Positions 24,005-33,570 of a stretch of DNA of 56,499 nt are shown here, one piece after another (the stretch's first letter is position 1; each line of letters opens with the position of its first letter). The notes under the pieces were generated by a model that did not search any database, was not told the origin of the DNA, and was given only the letters and a program-made list of their open reading frames with translations. The DNA lies in assembly GCA_017612555.1 (NCBI GenBank), contig JAGAFR010000008.1, positions 1 to 56,499 of the forward strand, given 5' to 3'. The stretch comes from Lachnospiraceae bacterium. Lineage in GTDB: Bacteria; Bacillota; Clostridia; Lachnospirales; Lachnospiraceae. The position numbers and the translations under genes are program-made.

Positions 24005-26239
24005 ATGTACACCTTACTATTAACATTACAGATCATAGCGGTGCTGTTCTGCCTCTTAAGTGCAGCTGTGCTGATCATTCAGAAAGGTTCGGAAGTGACC
24101 AAGCTGATAATGATCGGCTGTTTTTGTGCGTTCATACAAAATGCCGGCTATCTTCTGGAGATGACGAGTAATAATCTCGACGAAGTTATGATAGCACTCA
24201 AGCTTGAGTATATCGGAACAGCATTCATAGCTACGATGTCGATGCTCTTCGTGTTCAGATACTGCAGGGTCGTGGTACTTCGTTGGATCAAGATCGCGAT
24301 ACTTGTCATCGATGTACTTGTGCTCGCAAGCGTGTGGTGCTATGAGTATGTTCCGTTCTACTACGCCGGAGTAAGCTTTGTATATACCGGAGTATTCCCG
24401 CATGTTGTCCTTGCCAAAGGATTTTTGTATATCATCTTCATGGTAACGATCTATGCCGAACTTGTGGGGGGATTGGTTGTAGCAGCCGTATTTGCCATAA
24501 GAACAACGGATCCCAATATGAAGACAAATTATCGTCTCCTGATAGTCAGCAATGCCGTTCCGCTATTATTCTACATAACAGGCGTCTGCAACATGATCGA
24601 CGGATATGATCCGGCACCTCTGGGAGGCGCTGTCGGTATTCTGATATTCTGTGCGAATCTTATATTCAGAAGGGTATTTGATGTTGTCGAAACCGCACAT
24701 GAGAACATCCTGACCGATCTGGAAGATGCAATAGTCGTTCTTGATTACAGAAGGGGATTCCAGGAGGCTAACAGGGCGGCGATCAATCTGTTTCCGGAGC
24801 TTGCCAAGACATCGTTCGGAGAACTTGTTCCAAGCGACAAGTTTTACGAACTGTTTGACAATAAAGAGAACAATGAAGTTGAGATAGACGGAAGATTCTA
24901 CGATGTTCATATCAATGAACTGTATGCAAGGAGCGGTATAGAGTCCAACTTCATAGGTTATTCGATCATTTTCTTTGATATAACCGATGCCAAGCAGCAG
25001 ATCAGGAAGATGGACGAACTGCGTATCGCGGCGGATGCAGCCAACAAGGCAAAATCTGATTTTCTTGCGAACGTTTCCCATGAGATCCGTACTCCCATCA
25101 ACGTGGTGCAGGGTATGAGCGAGGTCATCATGCGTGACTATGATGAGCCCAAGCTCCTTGAGTATGCCAACAATATCCAGAATGCCGCAGATCAGCTGCT
25201 GGATCTGATAAACGGCATACTTGATTTTTCCAAGATCGAATCCGGAAAAGTCACGCTTTCGAATGTGGAATACAGGGTTGATGATTTCTTCAGAGATATC
25301 ATCATGGTATTTGAACACAAGGGTGATGAGAAAAAACTTGATTTTATCACGGATATAGCCGGTGATATTCCCGCGATACTGTATGGTGATGCACTCAGGA
25401 TCCGACAGGTTGCGACCAATATACTGTCAAATGCGTTCAAGTATACGAGGGAAGGAAGCGTAACGCTCCGTGCGAGATTTGAAAAGATCTCCGAAGAAAA
25501 GGGCAACCTGATCTTTTCCGTTGAAGATACCGGAATAGGTATCAAAAAGGGAGAGATCGACAGGATGTTTGAACTGTTTGTCCGTCTGGATGAGAGACTG
25601 AACAGATCCGTGGAAGGAACCGGACTTGGGATGAACATCACCAAGCGCCTTATAGACCTCATGGGCGGGGAGATCAAGGTGTATTCCGAGTACGGAAAAG
25701 GTTCGGTATTTACCGTTATACTGCCTCAGTTCATACGTTCCGGAAACGGTGAGACCATCGGGGCTATCGAGAAACGTGATGTCGTAAGAAGACATACCGG
25801 GGTCGGATTCGAGTGTCCGGATGCAAAAGTACTTGTTATAGATGACAGTAAGACAAACCTGATAGTTGCAAAGGCACTTCTTAGGGATACCAAGGCTGAT
25901 ATCACGACGGGAATAAGCGGTGATGAGTGTCTGGATCTGGTTCTTCGTGAACACTTCGATGTGATCTTCCTCGATCACAGGATGCCCGGAATGGATGGAG
26001 TTGAAACACTTAAGAAGATGCAGATGCTCGATAACAAGTGTAAGGATACGCCGATCATCATGCTGACGGCGAACGCAGTCAACGATGCAAGGGAATTTTA
26101 CCTCCGACAGGGATTTTCAGACTTTATTGCAAAGCCCATAACCGAGCAGTCTATATGTCGGATGCTTCTTAAGTATCTGCCGGTGGAAATGGTACACAGG
26201 ACGATAGATGAAACAGAGGACAAAGGGGATGGACAGTAA
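24005..26239 (+). CDS. Hybrid sensor histidine kinase / response regulator with 7TM sensor
   Basis: A 744-residue membrane kinase. Residues about 1-230 hold seven or eight hydrophobic helices like the histidine kinase N-terminal 7TM sensor. A PAS-like region (about 235-340) follows, then the HisKA helix [16 protein letters not shown] with phospho-accepting His359, the HATPase domain ([24 protein letters not shown]) and a C-terminal receiver ([22 protein letters not shown]) with phospho-accepting Asp657. No separate output domain or adjacent regulator gene is seen, so the next step is probably a phosphotransfer protein elsewhere. The ligand is unknown. proA overlaps its end by 11 bases. Confidence 0.92.
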   Translation: MYTLLLTLQIIAVLFCLLSAAVLIIQKGSEVTKLIMIGCFCAFIQNAGYLLEMTSNNLDEVMIALKLEYIGTAFIATMSMLFVFRYCRVVVLRWIKIAILVIDVLVLASVWCYEYVPFYYAGVSFVYTGVFPHVVLAKGFLYIIFMVTIYAELVGGLVVAAVFAIRTTDPNMKTNYRLLIVSNAVPLLFYITGVCNMIDGYDPAPLGGAVGILIFCANLIFRRVFDVVETAHENILTDLEDAIVVLDYRRGFQEANRAAINLFPELAKTSFGELVPSDKFYELFDNKENNEVEIDGRFYDVHINELYARSGIESNFIGYSIIFFDITDAKQQIRKMDELRIAADAANKAKSDFLANVSHEIRTPINVVQGMSEVIMRDYDEPKLLEYANNIQNAADQLLDLINGILDFSKIESGKVTLSNVEYRVDDFFRDIIMVFEHKGDEKKLDFITDIAGDIPAILYGDALRIRQVATNILSNAFKYTREGSVTLRARFEKISEEKGNLIFSVEDTGIGIKKGEIDRMFELFVRLDERLNRSVEGTGLGMNITKRLIDLMGGEIKVYSEYGKGSVFTVILPQFIRSGNGETIGAIEKRDVVRRHTGVGFECPDAKVLVIDDSKTNLIVAKALLRDTKADITTGISGDECLDLVLREHFDVIFLDHRMPGMDGVETLKKMQMLDNKCKDTPIIMLTANAVNDAREFYLRQGFSDFIAKPITEQSICRMLLKYLPVEMVHRTIDETEDKGDGQ

Positions 26240-27497
26240 ATTCGATCTTATCGATACGGGGAAAAGAGCAAAGACCGCAGCGTTTGTTCTGCAGTCTTTT
26301 TCGCATGAAAAAAAGAGAGAAGGCCTGTTTGCGGTAGCGGATGCTCTCGAAAAAAAAGCGGATGCTCTGATCGCGGAGAATGAAAAAGATATCAAAAAGG
26401 CAAAGGAAAACGGAACGAGTGAAGCGATGCTCGACCGCCTCAGGCTTGATAATAAGCGTATAGGTGAAATGGCGCTTTCCGTACGACAGGTAGCGGATCT
26501 TGATGATCCGATAGGAGATGTACTTGAAGAATTTGAGCGCCCCAACGGACTTAAGATACAGAAAGTAAGAGTGCCTATGGGCGTCATCGGTATCATATAT
26601 GAATCAAGACCGAATGTCACAAGCGATGCCTTTTCACTCTGCTTTGCGACGGGAAATGCGGTCATACTGCGTGGAGGAAGTGATGCGATCAATTCCAACG
26701 TCGCGATCGTGGATGTGATCAGGGATGCGCTTGATTCGGTTAACATAACACCCGACGCTGTACAGCTCGTAACCGACACATCGAGGGAAACAGCGGGCCG
26801 GATGATGAAACTCGATCAGTATATAGATCTGCTCATACCACGCGGAGGGGCCGGACTTATCAGGAATGTCGTGGAGAATTCGACGATACCGGTCATAGAA
26901 ACAGGCACAGGCAACTGCCATATTTTTGTTGATGAAACAGCGGATCTTGATATGGCGGTTAACATAATATTTAATGCAAAAACTCAGAGGATGGGCGTGT
27001 GCAATGCATGCGAATCACTCCTTGTTCATGAAAAGGTGGCAGGTGTCGCGATACCGGCTATATGCAAAAGCCTCAAGGCAAAGGATATCGAGATTCGTGC
27101 CGGACAGAAGGCTTTTACTCTTGCACCGGGATCGGCAGCGGATATGAAACCGGCAAGCGAAGAAGATTATGCAACGGAATTTCTCGGGCCTGTAATATCC
27201 CTACAGATCGTATCGGACGTTGATGAGGCGATAGCGCACGTTAACAGATACACGACCCATCATTCCGAAGCGATCATCACCAAGAGCGCGGAGAATGCGG
27301 AGAAATTCCTGAACGGAGTTGACAGTGCCTGCGTATATGTCAACGCCAGCACGAGATTTACGGACGGATTCGAATTCGGATTCGGTGCGGAGATCGGGAT
27401 CAGCACGCAGAAGCTCCATGCCAGAGGCCCGATGGGACTTCGTGAGCTTACGTCATATAAATATAAAGTATACGGCAACGGTCAGGTAAGAAAATAA
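26229..27497 (+). CDS. proA: Glutamate-5-semialdehyde dehydrogenase (gamma-glutamyl phosphate reductase)
   Basis: A 422-residue ProA, the second step of proline synthesis, reducing gamma-glutamyl phosphate with [24 protein letters not shown] and the [16 protein letters not shown] segment form the cofactor site, and the catalytic cysteine lies in [14 protein letters not shown] prefer the ATG at 26229, giving [11 protein letters not shown] with AGAGGA nine bases upstream; an in-frame ATG at 26208 lies inside the kinase gene. proB is not in the window. The overlap with the kinase suggests shared transcription, though the pairing has no obvious logic. Confidence 0.93.
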   Translation: MDSKFDLIDTGKRAKTAAFVLQSFSHEKKREGLFAVADALEKKADALIAENEKDIKKAKENGTSEAMLDRLRLDNKRIGEMALSVRQVADLDDPIGDVLEEFERPNGLKIQKVRVPMGVIGIIYESRPNVTSDAFSLCFATGNAVILRGGSDAINSNVAIVDVIRDALDSVNITPDAVQLVTDTSRETAGRMMKLDQYIDLLIPRGGAGLIRNVVENSTIPVIETGTGNCHIFVDETADLDMAVNIIFNAKTQRMGVCNACESLLVHEKVAGVAIPAICKSLKAKDIEIRAGQKAFTLAPGSAADMKPASEEDYATEFLGPVISLQIVSDVDEAIAHVNRYTTHHSEAIITKSAENAEKFLNGVDSACVYVNASTRFTDGFEFGFGAEIGISTQKLHARGPMGLRELTSYKYKVYGNGQVRK

Positions 27498-27501
27498 CCC
27501 G

Positions 27502-27530
27502 TTGCAAAAAACCACAAGATAAGGTATCAT
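27502..27530 (+). promoter_or_regulatory. Promoter of the nitroreductase gene
   Basis: TTGCAA (27502-27507) and TATCAT (27525-27530) with 17-base spacing, 21 bases before the ATG at 27552. Confidence 0.55.
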
Positions 27531-27551
27531 TGAAAATCGGAGGGACAAGAT

Positions 27552-28091
27552 ATGGACGCATTGGAGAACATCCGTACAAGAAGAAGCATACGTAAGTTTA
27601 CAAAAGAGCCTGTTGATCATGCTGTTCTTGAGAAGATCATCGAGGCTGCTTCGTATTCACCTTCATGGAAGAATACGCAGATCGTCAGATATATCGCCAT
27701 CGAGGATCCGGTCCTCAAGGATAAGATCGCGAAGGAGTGCACAACAGGTTTTACCTATAATGCAGGAACCATGGAATCCGCTCCTATGCTCATCGCCGTA
27801 TGCGTTGTAAAGGGCAGATGCGGTTTTGAAAAGGACGGTTCATATACCACATCCCGTAAGGATACGTGGCAGATGTTCGATGCGGGCATAGCATCCCAGA
27901 CTTTCTGTCTTGCGGCACATGAGTATGGACTCGGAACCGTGATAATGGGAATTTTTGATGATACGCTTTCCGACGTTCTCGAGATCCCCGAAGGTCAGGA
28001 ACTTGTTAACGTGATATGTATCGGACATCCCGATGAGGCACCTGAAATGCCAAAGAGAAAAACGGTGTCGGACCTTCTTACTTATAAATGA
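27552..28091 (+). CDS. Nitroreductase-family flavoprotein
   Basis: A 179-residue FMN-dependent nitroreductase-fold protein. The N-terminal IRTRRSIRKFTKEPV and SYSPSWKNTQ segments are the FMN-phosphate and dimer contacts typical of the family, and GLGTVIMGIFDD near residues 132-143 the second flavin contact. Such enzymes reduce nitro compounds, quinones or enones with NAD(P)H; the natural substrate is unknown. GGAGGG before ATG. It is a single-gene unit with its own promoter and a strong terminator. Confidence 0.9.
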   Translation: MDALENIRTRRSIRKFTKEPVDHAVLEKIIEAASYSPSWKNTQIVRYIAIEDPVLKDKIAKECTTGFTYNAGTMESAPMLIAVCVVKGRCGFEKDGSYTTSRKDTWQMFDAGIASQTFCLAAHEYGLGTVIMGIFDDTLSDVLEIPEGQELVNVICIGHPDEAPEMPKRKTVSDLLTYK

Positions 28092-28097
28092 TCATTA

Positions 28098-28127
28098 AGA
28101 GTTTCCCATTCGGGGAACTCTTTTTTT
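28098..28127 (+). terminator. Rho-independent terminator after the nitroreductase gene
   Basis: AGAGTTTCCC pairs with GGGGAACTCT around a 4-5 base loop, followed by seven T residues. Confidence 0.85.
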
Positions 28128-28132
28128 GATAT

Positions 28133-28200
28133 GCAGATGGGGCAGGGGCCCCGTCTGCACCGCGAGGCCTATTGCGTAGCAATCTTAGTTGCCGAGCGTC
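28133..28200 (+). repeat. Two-hairpin dispersed element, copy C
   Basis: Shortened hairpin 1 pairs GCAGATGGGG with CCCCGTCTGC. CACCGCGAGGCC, a small hairpin 2 (ATTGC GTA GCAAT) and the tail AGTTGCCGAGCGTC follow. CACCGCGAG and CGAGCGTC are identical to the copy in RNase P RNA. It lies 24 bases before pyrB and would be in the pyrBI leader if that transcript starts upstream. Confidence 0.75.
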
Positions 28201-28223
28201 ATTATTAAGATAGGAGAAAGAAT

Positions 28224-29138
28224 ATGCGCCACTTAATGAGCCCCATGGACTTTTCCGTGGAAGAACTTGATCGACTGATGGACCTGGCGGTAAAGATCGA
28301 AAAAGACCCCGCCGCGTATGCTCACAAATGCGACGGAAGGATACTGGCCACATGCTTTTATGAACCGTCCACAAGAACGAGACTGTCTTTTGAATCGGCA
28401 ATGCTCCGCCTTGGCGGAAACGTCCTCGGATTTGCATCGGCCGATTCGTCAAGCGCCGCAAAAGGAGAGAGCGTATCCGATACGATCAGGATCATATCTA
28501 GTTACGCCGACATATGTGCAATGCGCCATCCCAAGGAAGGTGCCCCGATGGTAGCGGCATCCAAGTCTTGGATCCCCGTTATCAATGCAGGCGACGGAGG
28601 ACACCAGCATCCCACTCAGACACTTACCGATCTTATGACAATAAGGTCACTTAAGGGAAGTCTTTCCAACATGACGATAGGTCTGTGCGGAGACTTGAAA
28701 TTCGGCCGTACCGTACACTCGCTGATAAATGCCCTTATCCGGTATGAGAACGTTAAGTTCGTGTTCATTTCTCCGCCGGAACTGCGCATCCCTGATTATA
28801 TCAGGGAAGATGTGCTGATAAAGAATAATGTGGAATTTAAGGAAGTGATCAAACTCGATGACGTTATGCCGGAACTTGACATACTTTATATGACAAGAGT
28901 ACAGCGTGAGAGATTCTTCAACGAGGAAGATTACGTTCGATTGAAGGATTTTTACATACTGAACAAAGAAAAGATGGCACTTGCCAAGAAGGAAATGATG
29001 GTACTTCATCCGCTTCCGAGGGTCAATGAGATATCGGTGGAGGTTGATGAAGATGAGCGTGCCATGTACTTCAAGCAGGTAAGATACGGAATGTATATCA
29101 GGATGGCGCTCATACTGACGCTTTTGGAGATTGAATAA
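28224..29138 (+). CDS. pyrB: Aspartate carbamoyltransferase, catalytic subunit
   Basis: A 304-residue ATCase catalytic chain, the committed step of pyrimidine synthesis (carbamoyl phosphate + aspartate). [16 protein letters not shown] holds the S-T-R-T-R carbamoyl-phosphate site; [11 protein letters not shown] and the late [12 protein letters not shown] are the other active-site loops. AGGAGA upstream of ATG. It is followed 12 bases later by the regulatory chain gene, so the enzyme should be the allosteric heteromeric form. I see no clear promoter between the terminator at 28098 and this gene. Confidence 0.97.
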   Translation: MRHLMSPMDFSVEELDRLMDLAVKIEKDPAAYAHKCDGRILATCFYEPSTRTRLSFESAMLRLGGNVLGFASADSSSAAKGESVSDTIRIISSYADICAMRHPKEGAPMVAASKSWIPVINAGDGGHQHPTQTLTDLMTIRSLKGSLSNMTIGLCGDLKFGRTVHSLINALIRYENVKFVFISPPELRIPDYIREDVLIKNNVEFKEVIKLDDVMPELDILYMTRVQRERFFNEEDYVRLKDFYILNKEKMALAKKEMMVLHPLPRVNEISVEVDEDERAMYFKQVRYGMYIRMALILTLLEIE

Positions 29139-29150
29139 CGGAGGTTTGCC

Positions 29151-29579
29151 ATGTTAAATGTCGGAAAGATAGAAGAAGGATTTGTGCTCGATCATATGAA
29201 TGCGGGTGAGAGCCTGCAGATCTACCATGATCTGAAGCTTGACGAACTTGACTGTACGGTTGCCATGATCATGAACGCAAGGAGCGGCAAGATGGGCAAG
29301 AAGGACATCCTTAAAGTCGAATGCAGCATCGATATGCTTGACCTGGATGTGTTGGGATTCATCGATCATAAGATCACCGTCAATGTGATCAAGGACGGCG
29401 AGATCGTGGAAAAGAAGCGTCTGCATCTGCCGAAGGAGGTCAGGAACATCATCAAGTGCAAGAACCCGCGATGCATCACGAGCATCGAGCAGGAACTCGA
29501 TCATATTTTTGTACTTACGGATCCTGAAAAAGAGACATACAGATGCAAGTATTGTGAGGAAACATACTCGAGGCTGTAG
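29151..29579 (+). CDS. pyrI: Aspartate carbamoyltransferase, regulatory subunit
   Basis: A 142-residue PyrI chain that binds nucleotide effectors and bridges catalytic trimers. The N-terminal allosteric domain (VGKIEEGFVLDHMNAG) is followed by a zinc domain with cysteines in KCKNPRC and RCKYCEE, giving the C-x4-C ... C-x2-C site. GGAGG lies 7 bases before the ATG. Length is slightly under the enterobacterial 153 residues. Confidence 0.95.
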   Translation: MLNVGKIEEGFVLDHMNAGESLQIYHDLKLDELDCTVAMIMNARSGKMGKKDILKVECSIDMLDLDVLGFIDHKITVNVIKDGEIVEKKRLHLPKEVRNIIKCKNPRCITSIEQELDHIFVLTDPEKETYRCKYCEETYSRL

Positions 29580-29613
29580 ACCGGCTGAGAAGACAGGCAG
29601 GGCCCTGTCTGCC

Positions 29614-29642
29614 TTGCAGTATCTCATGAATGATGGTATATT
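29614..29642 (+). promoter_or_regulatory. Promoter of the PH-domain/folate operon
   Basis: TTGCAG (29614-29619) and TATATT (29637-29642), spacing 17. It follows a short GC-rich hairpin (CAGGGCCCTG near 29598). Confidence 0.5.
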
Positions 29643-29689
29643 CTTGATTGTACGACGGATCACAATGTTCAGATTAAGGGAGAATGATC

Positions 29690-30139
29690 ATGGCAGAAGA
29701 GAAGAATATCATTGAAGAGGCAAAGAGTTCACTTGATCCGGAAGTAAGATATCAGGATGAAGTGCCCGTGTTCACGGAACGCAAGAGATGGCTGTTCCTG
29801 GGGCTTCCTTTTACTTTTACCAAATACATTCTTAAGGATGATATACTCACGGTTCAGACGGGATTTTTCAAGACGGTCATCAACGACTGCTATATGTACA
29901 AGATAGTAGATGTTCAGTTGGAAAAAACGCTGTTTGAAAAAATGGCCGGACTCGGTACGGTTGTATGTTACACATCCGATACGACTGATAAAGTTCTGCG
30001 AATCAGCCATGTGTGCCACTCTGACCAGATCAAGAATTTTATATTGGAAAAATCAGAGAAGATGAGAATGAAGCGCAGGACGCTCACGACGCTCAGCCTT
30101 AACTCTGATGTATCAGACGCGCAGGATATCATTGACTGA
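29690..30139 (+). CDS. Bacterial PH-domain-like protein
   Basis: A 149-residue soluble protein. FTFTKYILKDDILTVQTGFF and the following TVINDCYMYKIVDVQLEKTLFEK resemble the bacterial pleckstrin-homology (YdbT/bPH2) fold, here without the usual membrane helices. Function unknown. The second in-frame ATG (29690) has GGGAG at good spacing and is preferred to 29684. It begins the folate operon; folC starts just after its stop, though no link between PH domains and folate is known to me. Confidence 0.65.
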   Translation: MAEEKNIIEEAKSSLDPEVRYQDEVPVFTERKRWLFLGLPFTFTKYILKDDILTVQTGFFKTVINDCYMYKIVDVQLEKTLFEKMAGLGTVVCYTSDTTDKVLRISHVCHSDQIKNFILEKSEKMRMKRRTLTTLSLNSDVSDAQDIID

Positions 30140-30140
30140 T

Positions 30141-31475
30141 ATGTTTGACTATGCGTCTGCATGTGATTATATCGAAAGATCTGCCTGCCTCGGAAGCAGG
30201 CCGGGACTCGAACGGATAAGAGGTCTTTGTGAGATACTCGGCGATCCGCAGGAAGATCTGTCTTATATTCATATAGCGGGGACCAACGGAAAAGGAAGTA
30301 CCGGTGCGATGATAGCATCAGCGCTTCATGCCTGCGGACTTTGCGTGGGAATGTATTATTCTCCGGCTGTTCGCGGCATCAAAGACCACTATATGACGGA
30401 CGGGCAGATAATATCCGATGATGATTATGCTTCGGTGGTAAGCGAGGTTGCTGCTGCAAATGAAAAGCTGACAGACAGGACCGGTGAAGGAGCGACTCAG
30501 TTTGAACTTGAGACTGTGGTCGCGTTTTTGTACTTTAAAAATAAAAAATGTGATGCAGTCGTCCTTGAGACCGGAATGGGCGGAAGGGATGATGCGACCA
30601 ATATAGTAACGAACAAGATATGCTGTGTTCTTACTTCGATCTCGTTTGATCATATGCAGTATCTTGGCGATACCCTTTATGATATAGCGACGGTTAAAGC
30701 CGGGATCGTCACATCGGATCATCCGGTCATCATGCTTGGATCGGAACCGGAAGTGACCGAAGCGGTACGAAGAAGATGCAACATAACCGGAAGTGCTCTT
30801 AGTATAGTTGATCCCGGAAGAATAACTATCACACACGATCTTCCTTCAGGTGAGATCATAAGTTATGACAGGTTCCGGGATGTTCACATACCGCTTACGG
30901 GAGGGTTTCAGGCGGAAAATGCGGCCGTTGCGTTAACGACTGTTGAAGTGATAAAAGAGCGTCGATCGCTCCCGAAAGCTAATATAAACGATGATGATAT
31001 AAGGGCCGGGTTTGCGAAAGTGGTATGGCCCTTCAGGTTTGAAAAGATATGCGATGATCCGCTCATATTTGTGGACGGTGCGCATAATGCGGATGCAGCG
31101 TACAGGCTTTGTCAGACGATAAAAGACAGATTCGCAGACTATACGGTCATCCTGGTGATGGGGATGTTTCGCGACAAGGAGTATGATAAGGCAGTAATGA
31201 TACTGGCGGATACGGCTTATAAGATCATTACCGTTGCGACCCCCAACAATCCGCGGGCACTGCCGGCGCAGGAGCTTGCAAATGTTGCGGCAAAATACTG
31301 TGAAGATACGGTGGCGGCAGACAGTATTCTGAAAGCTTATGATATTGCGATAAAATCATGTGCCAAAGCCGGAGAAAAAAGCGTTGTCATCGCGTGCGGA
31401 TCGTTTTCTTATCTGGCAAAGTTCAGATCATACGTAAAGGAAGGAAAGAATGGTAACCGGTATGGAAAGGGTTAA
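30141..31475 (+). CDS. folC: Bifunctional folylpolyglutamate/dihydrofolate synthase
   Basis: A 444-residue Mur-ligase-fold enzyme that adds glutamate to dihydropteroate and folates. IAGTNGKGSTGAMIASAL is the ATP-binding loop, LETGMGGRDDATNIV and SFDHMQYLGDTLYDIATVKA the substrate loops, and VDGAHNADA the C-domain signature. I place the start at ATG 30141, just after the PH-domain stop. An earlier in-frame ATG (30108) would overlap that gene; neither has a strong ribosome site. The HD-protein gene overlaps its end by 26 bases. Confidence 0.92.
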   Translation: MFDYASACDYIERSACLGSRPGLERIRGLCEILGDPQEDLSYIHIAGTNGKGSTGAMIASALHACGLCVGMYYSPAVRGIKDHYMTDGQIISDDDYASVVSEVAAANEKLTDRTGEGATQFELETVVAFLYFKNKKCDAVVLETGMGGRDDATNIVTNKICCVLTSISFDHMQYLGDTLYDIATVKAGIVTSDHPVIMLGSEPEVTEAVRRRCNITGSALSIVDPGRITITHDLPSGEIISYDRFRDVHIPLTGGFQAENAAVALTTVEVIKERRSLPKANINDDDIRAGFAKVVWPFRFEKICDDPLIFVDGAHNADAAYRLCQTIKDRFADYTVILVMGMFRDKEYDKAVMILADTAYKIITVATPNNPRALPAQELANVAAKYCEDTVAADSILKAYDIAIKSCAKAGEKSVVIACGSFSYLAKFRSYVKEGKNGNRYGKG

Positions 31476-31944
31476 CAGGATACTGAATAATGATAAGTAT
31501 AAAGAGCTTGTCACAGAGATTGAGGAACTTGAAAAAGATCGTATATACTGTCATCATGATATGGACCATTGCCTTGATGTTGCAAGGATAGCAACGATCA
31601 TCGCCGGTGAGGAGCATCTTGATATCAGCCGGGAGATCATATATGCGACAGCGCTCCTTCATGACATAGGAAGGGCAGAGCAGTATAAGAATGAGATAGA
31701 GCATGAACTTGCCGGAGCCGCGATCGCGCCGTCAATACTTGAGGAATGCGGTTTTAACGAAGATGAGACAAATGATATCGTCGTAGCGATACTCAATCAT
31801 GGAAATGAGCAGATAATGGAAGATCGCGATCTTAGCGGTATCATCTACAGAGCTGACAAGGCATCGAGAAAGTGTTATGTGTGCAAGGCTATTGAAACGT
31901 GCACCAAGCCTGAAGAAAAGATCGTAAGGAATATACGGTATTGA
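31450..31944 (+). CDS. HD-domain phosphohydrolase
   Basis: A 164-residue HD protein: HHDMDHCLDVARIA and LLHDIGRAEQY provide the H...HD metal ligands, and the later RADKASRKC the final Asp. HD proteins hydrolyse phosphate esters of nucleotides or related compounds. Its place between folC and folP, overlapping folC, raises the idea that it removes phosphates from a dihydroneopterin intermediate, but this is inference from position only. AAAGGAAAG lies before the ATG. Confidence 0.85.
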   Translation: MVTGMERVNRILNNDKYKELVTEIEELEKDRIYCHHDMDHCLDVARIATIIAGEEHLDISREIIYATALLHDIGRAEQYKNEIEHELAGAAIAPSILEECGFNEDETNDIVVAILNHGNEQIMEDRDLSGIIYRADKASRKCYVCKAIETCTKPEEKIVRNIRY

Positions 31945-31949
31945 TCGAT

Positions 31950-32759
31950 ATGAAGATCAGGAACACGGATTTTTGTTTTTCAAAAACAACATATGTGATG
32001 GGAATACTGAATGTAACGCCGGATTCTTTTTCGGACGGCGGTTTACATAATTCCACAGACAAGGCGATCGAGCATGCGCTTAAGATGGCGGAAGATGGAG
32101 CGACGATCATCGATATCGGCGGAGAGTCAACAAGACCGGGCTATGAAGCTGTTGCAGCCGATGAGGAGATAAGAAGGGTAGTACCCGTCATAGAAGGACT
32201 TCGAAAGATATCGGATATACCCGTATCCATCGATACGACAAAAGGAGCCGTGGCAGCTGCGGCACTCGATGCCGGGGCAGATATCGTCAACACCGTTGCC
32301 GGAGTGGATATAGACGAAGATATGCTGACACTTGTCAGGGACAGATCATGTCCGATCGTGATAACATACGAGAAGAATTATGTCAACCAATTCGGGGAAG
32401 CTCTCATAGCGATGGCAGAGAGACTGATCAATGCCGGTATAAGCGAAGATAAGATAATAGTAGATCCGGGTATCGGATTCGGTAAGACACAGGAGGAGAA
32501 CCTTCGGATAATCAACGAACTTCCGATCATCACGCAGATCGGGTATCCGGTCCTTCTCGGGACATCACGCAAGTCTGTGATCGGAAATGTGCTGAATGTG
32601 TCTACCGACAGGAGACTGCCGGGGACTATTGCGACAACCGTTCTCGCGGCCCTTGCGGGAGTGGCGATCGTGCGTGTACATGATGTATCGGAAAATGTTT
32701 TGGCCATCAGGATGGTTGAGGCCGTTAGCGGGGTGGAAGATGGATCATATCAGCATTAA
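31950..32759 (+). CDS. folP: Dihydropteroate synthase
   Basis: A 269-residue TIM-barrel enzyme that joins pABA and hydroxymethyl-dihydropterin pyrophosphate; it is the sulfonamide target. GILNVTPDSFSDGG and DIGGESTRPG are the two family signatures, with DPGIGFGKT later. I use ATG 31950; an in-frame TTG at 31941 overlaps the stop of the HD gene. The 3' end overlaps the folB-folK fusion by 20 bases. Confidence 0.95.
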   Translation: MKIRNTDFCFSKTTYVMGILNVTPDSFSDGGLHNSTDKAIEHALKMAEDGATIIDIGGESTRPGYEAVAADEEIRRVVPVIEGLRKISDIPVSIDTTKGAVAAAALDAGADIVNTVAGVDIDEDMLTLVRDRSCPIVITYEKNYVNQFGEALIAMAERLINAGISEDKIIVDPGIGFGKTQEENLRIINELPIITQIGYPVLLGTSRKSVIGNVLNVSTDRRLPGTIATTVLAALAGVAIVRVHDVSENVLAIRMVEAVSGVEDGSYQH

Positions 32760-33570
32760 GGACCTTGAAGTATTTGCCAATCACGGTGTATTTGAGGAAG
32801 AGGTAAACCTGGGACAGAAATTTCTTATCTGTGCCGATCTTTATTTTGACATATCAAAAGCGGGAAGGAGCGACGACCTTAACCGGTCGGTCGATTATGC
32901 GCAGGTCTGCGCATCCATCACAAAATGGATGAAGAAGAACAGATGCAGGCTTATAGAGACCGTGGCGTGCCGTCTGGCTGATAAGCTCCTGTGCGATTAT
33001 GAAGTAGTGCGTGAAGTTGAAGTGACGATCAAAAAGCCGTGGGCACCTATCGGGCTTCCTCTTGAGTGCGTCAGTATCTCGGTATCACGCAAATGGCACA
33101 GGGTATACTTATCGCTCGGATCCAACATGGGAGACAGAAAAAAGAACATCGAGGACGGGATCAAATATATCAAAAAAAATGCACCCTTGCGCGTGCTGTC
33201 CGTATCAAAACTGATCGAGACCAAACCGTACGGCAAGACCGATCAGGATGATTTTATAAACGGAGCCGCTTCTGTCGAAACGATCCTTGGACCGTACGAA
33301 CTCCTGGATGTGCTCCATAAGGCAGAGAAGGCATCGGGACGCGTAAAAAAAGAGCACTGGGGTCCCAGGACTCTTGATATTGATATTCTGATGTATGACG
33401 ATCTGATCATGGCGGAAGATGATCTCGTAATCCCGCATTATGATATGGCAGCGCGGGAATTTGTACTGGCGCCGCTTTGTGAGATCGCACCGTATGCCGT
33501 CCATCCGATAACGAAGAAGACGGTGACGCAGATGTATTCGCAGCTTTCCGGATCAGGGATTGAATCTTGA
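32740..33570 (+). CDS. Dihydroneopterin aldolase - HPPK fusion (FolB-FolK)
   Basis: A 276-residue bifunctional folate enzyme. Residues 1-117 are FolB (DLEVFANHGVFEEE, SVDYAQV), which splits dihydroneopterin. Residues about 118-276 are FolK (VYLSLGSNMGDR, HWGPRTLDIDILMY), the pyrophosphokinase. The ATG at 32740 lies inside folP after GGGTGG and begins exactly at the FolB domain; a longer in-frame start at 32596 would add 48 meaningless residues. Fused FolB-FolK is known in Firmicutes. Its last 18 bases overlap the convergent DUF5050-like gene. Confidence 0.93.
   Translation: MDHISIKDLEVFANHGVFEEEVNLGQKFLICADLYFDISKAGRSDDLNRSVDYAQVCASITKWMKKNRCRLIETVACRLADKLLCDYEVVREVEVTIKKPWAPIGLPLECVSISVSRKWHRVYLSLGSNMGDRKKNIEDGIKYIKKNAPLRVLSVSKLIETKPYGKTDQDDFINGAASVETILGPYELLDVLHKAEKASGRVKKEHWGPRTLDIDILMYDDLIMAEDDLVIPHYDMAAREFVLAPLCEIAPYAVHPITKKTVTQMYSQLSGSGIES

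Noticed and set aside
29594-29620. GC-rich palindrome after pyrI as another copy of the two-hairpin element
   Set aside because: Shares only a GGGCCC-type hairpin; the CACCGCGAG and CGAGCGTC parts are absent.
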